Source: Roseiarcus sp963741845
GTDB lineage: Bacteria > Pseudomonadota > Alphaproteobacteria > Rhizobiales > Beijerinckiaceae
Reading direction: 5' to 3'
Assembly (NCBI GenBank): GCA_963741845.1
Contig: CAVUJV010000033.1
Coordinates: forward strand, 248,001-312,000
DNA: 64,000 nucleotides
Below, piece by piece: positions 46,558 through 54,225 of this stretch (the first letter of the stretch is position 1; each line of letters begins with the position of its first letter). The notes beneath the pieces are model-generated. The model did no database searches and was not told the origin of the DNA. It worked only from the letters and a program-made list of their open reading frames with translations. The position numbers and the translations under genes are program-made.

Positions 46558-47886
46558 ATGCCTGACGGCGATGGCAGTCGATTGGCCGACCTTATCGGGA
46601 TCGTATCGGTCCTTATTCTCGTCGTTGCGAACGGCTTTTTCGTCGCCGCCGAATTCTCCCTCGTCGCGGTCCGCCGCAGCAGAGTCGCCGAAATGGTCGC
46701 CGACGGGCGGCGGAACGCCTCGGCGCTGCTGCGCGCCGTGGACCAACTCGACGCCAACCTTGCCGCGACCCAGCTTGGCATCACCATTTCGTCGCTGGCC
46801 CTGGGGTGGGTCGGCGAGCCGGCGCTCGCTCATCTGATCGCGCCGCTGCTGGACTTTCTTCCGGGGAATCTTGCGGTTGCAAGCTCCCATGCCATCGCGG
46901 TCGCGATCTCCTTCGTCCTCATCACCGCGCTGCACATCGTGCTTGGAGAGCTTGCGCCCAAAAGCCTCGCCCTCCAGCGCAGCGAGCGGACGGCGCTGTT
47001 TGTCGTGCGGCCGCTTTCGGTCTTCCTGTTCGTGTTCCGGCCGGCGATCGTCCTCCTCAACGGCCTCGGCAATCTCGTGCTGCGACTCGTGGGCCTCAAG
47101 CCCGGGACCGGCGAGGAATCCCTGCATTCGCCGGAGGAGCTGAAGATGCTCGTCGCGGCGAGCGAGGAGGCGGGCCTCATCCACCACGCCCAACAGGAGG
47201 TGGTCGAGCGCGTCCTCACCATCGGCGACCGCCCGATCGCCGACATCATGACGCCGCGACCAGAGGTCGAATGGGTCGACGCCGACGACCCGCATGAGGA
47301 AATCCTGCGCACGATCCGCGAGTGCCATCACGGGCAGCTTCTGGTCGGCCGAGGCGACATCGTCGATCCGCTCGGCATGGTGGTGAAGAAGGACCTGCTC
47401 GATCAGGCGCTCGACGGGAGAGCGCTCGACCCGATGGCCGTCATTCGCGAGCCCGTCGTCGTTCATGAGGGGACGCGGATCTTCCGCGTGCTCGAACAGT
47501 TCAGGGCGGCGCCCGTCCGGCTCGCCATCGTCATAGACGAATATGGCGGACTCCAGGGCATCGTCACGCAGACGGATCTTCTCGAAGCCATCGCCGGAGA
47601 CATCCCCGACGTGGAGGGCGAGGAGCCCGACATCGTCGTGCGCGACGACGGATCCCTCCTGATCGACGGCACGATGGCGGCGCATGACGCCTTCAACCGG
47701 CTTGGGCTTCGCCCGCCGCCGGACGATGACTACCATACGATCGCGGGTTTCGCGCTGTCCCAGCTCGGCCGCCTGCCTGAGGTCGGCGAGCATTTCGATT
47801 ATGAGGGCTGGCGCTTCGAGATCGTCGACATGGACGGGCGGCGCATCGACAAGCTTCTCGCGAAGCGAGGCGCGGAAACGGGGTGA
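46558..47886 (+). CDS. CNNM/CBS-domain membrane protein (hemolysin C/CorC family)
   Basis: Protein of about 442 residues in the standard order of the family. An N-terminal DUF21 membrane domain has NGFFVAAEFSLVAVRRSRV, LGITISSLALGWVGEPAL and HIVLGELAPKSLAL. A CBS pair lies around VLTIGDRPIADIMTPRPEVEWVD and RLAIVIDEYGGLQGIVTQTDLLEAI. The C-terminal CorC_HlyC domain runs from LLIDGTMAAHDAFNRLGL to EIVDMDGRRIDKLL. Homologues are linked to magnesium or other cation efflux, and the hemolysin label is historical. AAGGGGAG precedes ATG 46558. Confidence 0.93.
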   Translation: MPDGDGSRLADLIGIVSVLILVVANGFFVAAEFSLVAVRRSRVAEMVADGRRNASALLRAVDQLDANLAATQLGITISSLALGWVGEPALAHLIAPLLDFLPGNLAVASSHAIAVAISFVLITALHIVLGELAPKSLALQRSERTALFVVRPLSVFLFVFRPAIVLLNGLGNLVLRLVGLKPGTGEESLHSPEELKMLVAASEEAGLIHHAQQEVVERVLTIGDRPIADIMTPRPEVEWVDADDPHEEILRTIRECHHGQLLVGRGDIVDPLGMVVKKDLLDQALDGRALDPMAVIREPVVVHEGTRIFRVLEQFRAAPVRLAIVIDEYGGLQGIVTQTDLLEAIAGDIPDVEGEEPDIVVRDDGSLLIDGTMAAHDAFNRLGLRPPPDDDYHTIAGFALSQLGRLPEVGEHFDYEGWRFEIVDMDGRRIDKLLAKRGAETG

Positions 47887-47894
47887 CGTGCGCT

Positions 47895-48551
47895 TCACAT
47901 ATGCGCCCCGATCACCCCATGTTCCTGCAGCGCCTCGATCACGCCGGTGAAGACGAGGCCGCCGCCGATCGCCGCGACGAAGAACCCGACAATGCGGGTG
48001 ATCGCGTCGATGCCCATCGGGCCGATCCGGCCGACGACGAGCTTGGCGTAGGCGAGGCAGAGATAGGTCACGACCATCGTCGCCACGATCGCGGCCGCCA
48101 CCGCGGCGAACGAGGCGATTTCAAGCTGCGAGTGGCGGATGAGGGAAGTCATCCCGAGCATTGTCGCGATCGCTCCCGGCCCGCACATGAGCGGCATAGC
48201 CAGCGGCATGAAGGCGATGTCCACGGCCTGTCCCTGGCCCTTCTGGGCGATGCCGTTCCCCGACGACGAACCCGAGAAAAGCTCGAAGCCGATCCGGATC
48301 AGAATGATGCCGCCGATCACCCGGACCATGCTCAGCGACACGCCGAAGACCTTCATGATCAGCGTGCCGAAGATAAGGAAAAAGAAGAGGAGCCCCGTCG
48401 CATAGAGCGACGATCGCAGCGCCACCTGCCGATGATACGCGTTGTCCCGCCCCTCCAGCAGGAGCAGAAAGACCGGCAGCGCCTCGAGCGGATTGATGAT
48501 CGCAAGCAGCGTCGAGAACGTACTGAGAAACAGCGTCAGGACATTGGGCAT
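47895..48551 (-). CDS. MarC family integral membrane protein
   Basis: Protein of 218 residues with six predicted helices. Typical segments are LLAIINPLEALPVFLLL, the charged RQVALRSSLYATGLLFFFLIFG, FGVSLSMVRVIGGIILIRIGFELF, AFMPLAMPLMCGPGAIATML and TRIVGFFVAAIGGGLVFTGV. The family (also called UPF0056) was once linked to antibiotic resistance, but its role is unsettled. It ends eight bases from the convergent CBS-domain gene. Confidence 0.92.
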   Translation of the reverse strand: MPNVLTLFLSTFSTLLAIINPLEALPVFLLLLEGRDNAYHRQVALRSSLYATGLLFFFLIFGTLIMKVFGVSLSMVRVIGGIILIRIGFELFSGSSSGNGIAQKGQGQAVDIAFMPLAMPLMCGPGAIATMLGMTSLIRHSQLEIASFAAVAAAIVATMVVTYLCLAYAKLVVGRIGPMGIDAITRIVGFFVAAIGGGLVFTGVIEALQEHGVIGAHM

Positions 48552-48791
48552 CGGGCCTCCCCTACAAAGCCGCGCGCAAACTGTCGCGAATTGGCGGAGA
48601 AACGCCAGAGCGGTGACTTGTCCGGGTTAGAAATCGGCGTAAACTCATTTTTCGGCGGGCTCAGCGGTGAGCGCTTGCCGGGGCGGCTGGTCTGGGGCGT
48701 TTGTTGCGAGGGCGGAAAGCGTGATGGCGCGCGCCCTCCGGAACTCGTTAAGGATCCGGCGATACGCTGGCTATCGAGGGGGATTTTCGGA

Positions 48792-49765
48792 ATGAAACAC
48801 AGCCTTAGGCTGCCTACGGTTGGCTGCACGCGTCTCTGGCTGTTTGCGACCGTTGCGCTGGCGGCCTGTTTCGGCGCCCGGCCGGCGTCGGCGATCGTGT
48901 TTCAGGATCAGACGGCGCAAAGCGCGGGACTCGGCGCGGGCCAGACCTTCCTGAACGGCGAAGCGCGGCTTATCATCTCGCTCAGCGGCGGCGGAGACGG
49001 AGGCTGCTCCGGAAGCCTGCTTGCCGGCGGCGCCTATGTGCTGACGGCGGCGCATTGCCTGACCGACAGCGCCGGGACGAAGGACGCGACGAGCGTCAAC
49101 CTCTACTTCGGCAATTCGGGGCTCGACGTCACCGCGACGAATTACTTCATTGACCCGATGTGGAACGGCACGATCGCGGGGGGCGGCGACCTGGCCCTGA
49201 TCAAGCTTGGCGCGCCGATCACCTCGATCGCCGGCTATCAGCTCGCGCCTCGTCGAGCGCGGTCGGCGACGTTGTCACGCTCGCTGGCTACGGCCTGACG
49301 GGGGTGGGCGGCACGGGCTCCGTCAGCGGGACGTTCGGGACGCTGCGCTACGGCGGAAATACCTATGACACCGTCTACAGCAACGCGCCCTGGGTCTACG
49401 CCTATGACTTCGACAAGTACGGAACCTCTTCCTACAATGTGTTTGGCGGCAATGCGGTCGGAACGGACGAGGCGATGATCGCGCCGGGCGATTCGGGCGG
49501 CGGGTCCTTCATTTATACAAATAATTCATGGCAATTAGTCGGCGTCCATGAATTCATCTCCTGCGTCCAGTCCAACTGCACGCCCAACAGCAGCTTCGGG
49601 CAGCTTGGGGGCGATACGTCCGTCTATGCTTACCAGAGCTGGCTCAACTCGGTCCTGACGCCAGTCCCCGAGCCGGCGACATGGGCGCTCCTTGGCGTGG
49701 GCTTCGTCGGCCTTGGCGCCTTCTCGCGCCGCTTCGGAGCGAAGTCCGCGACGACGGCGGCCTGA
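48792..49765 (+). CDS. Trypsin-like serine protease with PEP-CTERM anchor, frameshifted
   Basis: About 324 residues after correction. A signal peptide (LFATVALAACFGARPASA) is followed by a chymotrypsin fold. His is in VLTAAHCLTD, Asp in GGGDLALIKLGAPI, and Ser in MIAPGDSGGGSF. Near 49245 the frame must shift by one base (one missing) to join GDVVTLAGYGLTG. The C-terminus PVPEPATWALLGVGFVGLGA followed by FSRR is a PEP-CTERM sorting signal, handled by an exosortase, which couples such proteins to an exopolysaccharide export system. No exosortase is in the window. Confidence 0.9.
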
Positions 49766-49780
49766 CCGCGGCTCACGGCG

Positions 49781-50824
49781 CTACTCGCCCTTGCTGAACA
49801 GGAAGGGCGCGACCTCCGAGACGCCGGGCGGCTTCGCGACGGCGAAGGGCGCCGGGCGGCAGACCGCCAGCGCCGAGAGGCCCACCCGGGTCGTGAGCAG
49901 GCCGTTCAGCACGCCTTCGCCCGCGCGCGCCGAGATCCGCGAGGCGATGCCGTGTCCGACGATCTGCTGCAGCAGGCTGTCGCCGACCGCCATGCCGCCC
50001 GTGATCGCGAGATGCGCGCCGATCGAGCGGGCGAGCTTGACGAGCCCCAGCAGCCCCGGCCGGCCCCCGTAGATTTCCGCGATCCGCCGCACGAGCCGAA
50101 CCACCTGGGCGATGACGAAGACCACGTCGAGAATCGCCCGCGGGCTCACCGCCGTCACCAGCGACACGCGCCTGGCCGCCGCCGCGATCTCCGCCTGGGC
50201 CTTGAGGTCGAGCGGCCTCAGCAGCGCCCGCTCGGCGATGTCGATGAGGTCGCGTCCGTCGATGATCGACCGCGCCGCCTCTTCCACTTCCGAACGCGCC
50301 CGCGCCGTTTCCGGTCGGCCCCTGTAGAGGGCGACGAGACGGCCGACGAGCTTTCGCGCCGCGTCGCGGTCGTCGGCCGCTCGCGCGCGGGCGAATTCCA
50401 AATGCATTTCCGCGATGCGGGTCTGGCGGCTGACCGCGATGAGTTCGCGCGCCGCGAGACCGATGAGACCGACGAGGAAGAGCGCGCCGAAAGCGAGCCC
50501 GAGAAAACCCAGCAACTCGGCCCTGGCGAACAGGCCCTCGATGAGACTCGTCGTCCAGAGTCCGAACGCGAGCGAGACGAGGCCTCCGAAGCCCGCCGCC
50601 AGCACGCCTCCGAGGCTGAAGCGCCAGCGCGCCAGAAGTCCCGACTTCTGGGCCGCCTCGATCTCAAGCTCCTGCGCGTCGATCGGCCCGGGCCCCGTGT
50701 CCACGGGGATCGGCTCGTTGTGCGACTGGATCACCGCCTCGGGCGCATAGGGCGCGGGTCCGTCATCCACGGCGACGCGCGTATCGTCCAGCCGGAAGGC
50801 CCGGGGGCGGGGAGGGCGGGTCAT
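49781..50824 (-). CDS. ycjF: YcjF-like DUF697 membrane protein
   Basis: Protein of 347 residues. A variable N-terminus is followed by two close helices (FSLGGVLAAGFGGLVSLAFG and ELLGFLGLAFGALFLVGLIG). A coiled, charged central part and a C-terminal DUF697 region follow (VSPRAILDVVFVIAQVVRLV, IGAHLAITGGMAVGDSLLQQ). It matches the TIGR01620/YcjF family, almost always encoded directly after ycjX, as here with a four-base overlap. Function is unknown; a stress link is reported in E. coli. Confidence 0.9.
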   Translation of the reverse strand: MTRPPRPRAFRLDDTRVAVDDGPAPYAPEAVIQSHNEPIPVDTGPGPIDAQELEIEAAQKSGLLARWRFSLGGVLAAGFGGLVSLAFGLWTTSLIEGLFARAELLGFLGLAFGALFLVGLIGLAARELIAVSRQTRIAEMHLEFARARAADDRDAARKLVGRLVALYRGRPETARARSEVEEAARSIIDGRDLIDIAERALLRPLDLKAQAEIAAAARRVSLVTAVSPRAILDVVFVIAQVVRLVRRIAEIYGGRPGLLGLVKLARSIGAHLAITGGMAVGDSLLQQIVGHGIASRISARAGEGVLNGLLTTRVGLSALAVCRPAPFAVAKPPGVSEVAPFLFSKGE

Positions 50825-52264
50825 GCGAGGCGGTCCCCGATCAGGAACTGAAGCGCCCGGTCGAGCCGGATCTGCGGGGCGGGCCGGCCGCGCGGCAGGA
50901 TCGGCGGACGGAATTTCACGAAGCGCAAGTCGTTGTCGGGCTCCGGCAAGGCAAGTCCGTCGCCCTCGAAGACGCTTGCGGGGTCGGCCGGCAATTCGCC
51001 GGGGAAGACGGCCGCTTCCACAACGCCGTCAAAGACTTCGCCGCCGATCTTCTCGCCCTTCTCGGGCACGCCGATGATGGCGTTGAGGGTCTCGCCGCCC
51101 TGCCGGATCTCGGCCTCCCGCGTCGCGCGCATGGCCGCGAGCGCGATGACGTCGATCTCGGCGCCGACCCCCTCCGCCCGCGTGATCGCCTTGCCGGTGA
51201 GGAGCCGCAGGATCGCTTCGAGCCGGTCGTGGCTCGTGTGATGAAGGTGGTCCGCCTTGGTCGCGGCAAACAGGATGCGGTCGATGCGCGGGCCGGAAGA
51301 TCGAGGCGAAGCGCGAGGTCCGCCCGGCGCGGAACGCCCGCATCACCTCGGTCAGCGCGTTTTCGAGGTCGCGCAGCGCGCTCGGCCCCGAGTTCAGCGC
51401 GGCCAGCGCGTCCACGAGCACGATCTGCCGGTCGAGCCGCGCGAAATGGTCGCGGAAGAACGGCCGGACCACATGCGCTTTGTAGGCTTCGTAGCGGCGC
51501 TCCATCATCGCGGCCATGGAGCCTGCAGGGATCGCGGCGCCTTCGCCGAGCGGGATCGGCGCGAAGGTGAGCGCGGGCGAGCCTTCGAGATCGCCGGGCA
51601 TCAGGAAGCGCCCCGGCGGCAGGGTGGAGAGCGCGTAGACGTCGTCGCGGGCTTTGCGCAGATAGGCGGTGAAGGCTTGCGCGACGGCGCGCGCCTTGTC
51701 CTCGTCGGCGGAAGCGTGCGGGTCGAGGCCCGCCATGGCCGCCCGCCAGTCCGCGGCGAGCGGGACCCGGCCCGGCGTCTCGCCCGCCTCCAGCGTCTCG
51801 CGCGCCCATTGAGCGTAAGTCTTGTCGAGCAGCGGCAGGTCGAGCAGCCATTCGCCGGGATAATCGACGAGATCGACCGAGAGCGTCGAGGCCTTGCCGC
51901 CCCAATGGGCGGCGCTCTCGAATTCGATCGTCAGGCGAAGTTGCGAGATGCGCCGGGTCGATTGCGGCCACTGCCGGTCCGGGCCTGTGAGGCTCTTGAG
52001 ATGGTCCTCGTAGGCGAAGCGGGGCACCGCGTCGTCGGGCTGGGGCTGGAGATAGGCGCGGGTGACGCGCCCCTCGGCCGAGGCCGCCAGCACCGGCAGG
52101 CGCGCGCCGGCGATCAGGTTGTTGACGAGCGCGGTGAGGAACACCGTCTTCCCCGAGCGCGACAGGCCCGTGACGCCGAGCCTCAGGCCCCCGCCGGAGA
52201 AATAGTCGCCAAGCGACCGCGCGACGAGCCCGGCCTCGAACGCCAGATCTTTGAGGAAGGACAA
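50821..52264 (-). CDS. ycjX: YcjX-like P-loop NTPase, frameshifted
   Basis: About 480 residues after correction. The P-loop is GVTGLSRSGKTVFLTALVNN, then SVDLVDYPGEWLLDLPLL (Walker B-like) and IVLVDALAALNSGPSALRDL, typical of the DUF463/YcjX family. Near 51300 one extra base breaks the frame. The other frame supplies ILFAATKADHLHH and continues to FVKFRPPILP and a TGA at 50821. It is paired with ycjF and probably acts with it at the membrane. Repeat copy D lies upstream. Confidence 0.92.
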
Positions 52265-52752
52265 GTCTGAAGCCGCCTTACGGAAGTCCGCGCCTATTTA
52301 GGCGGCGGCGTCCGCTTTGGACAGGGGACGGCATAGCGGTGGATGCGGTCCGCCACAATTGGAGGCGGGCGCCCTCAAATCGGCATGCATTTTGGAGCCC
52401 TTTTGATGCGATTTCGCGCTCAATTCGGCGTCAAACCCACGAAAAACAGTCTGTTCCGAGCAATTTTCAATGAAAAACGGCTCGAAAAACGCGCCATTTC
52501 CTTCCGCGAATCGGGACTTTTCAAGGGCTTGCGCTGACATTTCCTTCCGGCAGGAGCGCCGTCGATGGCGAAAGGATGGCAAAAAGATGGCTGCGCGGCC
52601 CTCATGGCGTTGGCGGGGGGCTTCGACGATTTTGCGCATGGCTGCTTTCGGCTTGACGACGATCAGGCATCATAGCGGCTGTGTCAGAAAATCAGAAGGA
52701 AATGTTTGACTTTCTTATTCTCAAAAAGACCGGCGCCTTCGGCCCTGCGAGC
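52265..52752. other. 488-bp region with repeat copy D
   Basis: No recognised gene. It contains repeat copy D (52420-52549) and an AT-rich stretch near 52690-52735. Longer plus- and minus-strand frames here (for example 52298-52639 minus) run through the repeat and have no family resemblance. Confidence 0.6.
52420..52549 (-). repeat. Dispersed 130-bp repeat, copy D (most complete)
   Basis: On the minus strand the element starts CGGAAGGAAATGT at 52549 and repeats the box as CGGAAGGAAATGG 43 bases later. ATG at 52497 opens a 25-codon frame MARFSSRFSLKIARNRLFF ending at a TGA (52420). The same frame is open upstream through the shared LKSPDSRKE. From the first box, a second overlapping frame starts MSAQALEKSRFAEGNGAF, also similar in copy C (MSAQPFENYRFAEANGAL). 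The second box is very close to ATG, with only about two bases after AGGA. Coding status is uncertain; the repeat itself is clear. Confidence 0.82.
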
Positions 52753-53268
52753 CTATGTCTCGACCTCGGCGGGCGTGAGAAAGAGGGAGAGCAGCCCCTT
52801 TCCGCCCTCGACCTCCTCCCAGGTCTTGACGCGGAAGTCGATCACGGCGACGGCGCAGGTCGGAAACTTTGCCGCCATCCGGCGAATGTCCCCATCGGCG
52901 CCCGAACCCGCAAGCGAGACGGCGAGCTCTCCGAGCCCGGGATTGTGCCCGACGAGCGCGACATGTTTCCGGGACTTGGGCAGGGCGCGGATGAGCGACA
53001 GCAGGGTCGAGGGCGCGGCGTCGTAAACGCCTGCGTCCTTCTCCAGGCGAACGTCGCCGCCCCAGGCCTCGGCGAAAATCTCGGCGGTCTCCTTGGTGCG
53101 CGCGGCGCCCGAATGGATCAGCGCCTCGGGGACCAGTTTGCGATGGCTGAGCGCCTCCGCCATGTGCTGCGCGTCATGGCGACCGCGGCCGGTCAGCTTG
53201 CGTTCGTAATCGTCACGGCCGACCGACGGCTCTGCCTTCGCATGGCGGACGAGGAGGAGTCTGCGCAT
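52753..53268 (-). CDS. Histidine phosphatase (SixA-like)
   Basis: About 171 residues. The RHG-type motif is LLLVRHAKAE near the start, then LTGRGRHDAQHMAEAL, a second arginine in IHSGAARTKETAEIF, and the late His in VALVGHNPGLGELA. This is the SixA subfamily, which in E. coli dephosphorylates phosphohistidine on signalling proteins. The start MRRLLLVRH at 53268 is preferred over a 12-codon extension. It is third in a minus-strand run cckA-moxR-sixA. Confidence 0.9.
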   Translation of the reverse strand: MRRLLLVRHAKAEPSVGRDDYERKLTGRGRHDAQHMAEALSHRKLVPEALIHSGAARTKETAEIFAEAWGGDVRLEKDAGVYDAAPSTLLSLIRALPKSRKHVALVGHNPGLGELAVSLAGSGADGDIRRMAAKFPTCAVAVIDFRVKTWEEVEGGKGLLSLFLTPAEVET

Positions 53269-53341
53269 GAGCGCCAGTCTGACATGAGCACAGACCGGTC
53301 GCAACGAGGAGTCGGGAGGGTCCGGCGCGCGTTACGTTCGA

Positions 53342-54184
53342 CTAACGCTCCCGCCGGCTGAGAAAGGCGAGCTTCTCGAAGAGATGCACGTCCTGCTCGT
53401 TCTTGAGCAGCGCGCCATGCAGGGGAGGGATCAGCTTCTTCGCATCCCGTTCGCGCAAAATTTCGGGCGACACGTCCTCGTTGAGAAGAAGCTTCAGCCA
53501 GTCGAGGAGTTCGGAGGTGGTCGGCTTCTTCTTGAGGCCCGGCGTCTCGCGGAGCGTGAAGAAGGACCGCATGGCTTCCTCGACCAGCCGGGGCTTGATG
53601 CCCGGATAGTGCAATTCGACGATGGCCTGCATCGTCTCCGTGTCCGGGAAGCGGATGTAGTGGAAGAAGCAGCGCCGCAGGAACGCGTCCGGCAGTTCCT
53701 TCTCGTTGTTGGAAGTGATGATGACGATCGGCCTGAGCGTCGCGCGGATCCTTTCGCCCGTCTCGTAGACGTGGAACTCCATCTGGTCGAGTTCGAGCAG
53801 GAGGTCGTTGGGGAATTCGATATCCGCCTTGTCGATCTCGTCGATCAGCAGGACGGGGCGCTCGGGCGAGACGAAGGCTTCCCAGATCTTCCCGCGGCGA
53901 ATGTAGTTGGCGATGTCGGAGACGCGCGGGTCGCCAAGCTGGGAATCGCGCAGGCGCGAGACCGCGTCATATTCGTAGAGGCCCTGCTGGGCGCGGGTGG
54001 TGGACTTCACATGCCAGGCGATGAAGGGCGCCCCGATCGCCGTCGCGATCTCCTGAGCGAGCAGGGTCTTGCCGGTGCCGGGCTCCCCCTTGACCAGCAG
54101 GGGTCGCTCCAGCGCGATCGCCGCATTGACGGCGGTCTTGAGCTCCTCGCCCGCGACATAGGATTTCGTGCCTTCGAACCGCAT
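53342..54184 (-). CDS. MoxR family AAA+ ATPase
   Basis: Protein of 280 residues. Walker A is VKGEPGTGKTLLAQEIA, Walker B VLLIDEIDKADIEFPNDLL, sensor 1 IVIITSNNEKELPDAFLRRC with the arginine finger region. MoxR ATPases act as chaperones with von Willebrand factor A proteins to insert metals or activate complexes. The probable partner is the VWA gene at 59544-60719, here 5 kb away rather than adjacent. It starts 41 bases after cckA. Confidence 0.92.
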   Translation of the reverse strand: MRFEGTKSYVAGEELKTAVNAAIALERPLLVKGEPGTGKTLLAQEIATAIGAPFIAWHVKSTTRAQQGLYEYDAVSRLRDSQLGDPRVSDIANYIRRGKIWEAFVSPERPVLLIDEIDKADIEFPNDLLLELDQMEFHVYETGERIRATLRPIVIITSNNEKELPDAFLRRCFFHYIRFPDTETMQAIVELHYPGIKPRLVEEAMRSFFTLRETPGLKKKPTTSELLDWLKLLLNEDVSPEILRERDAKKLIPPLHGALLKNEQDVHLFEKLAFLSRRER

Positions 54185-54225
54185 TTGGCGTCCGTCTCAA
54201 ACTTCAGGGATCGGCGCCGTCGCGG

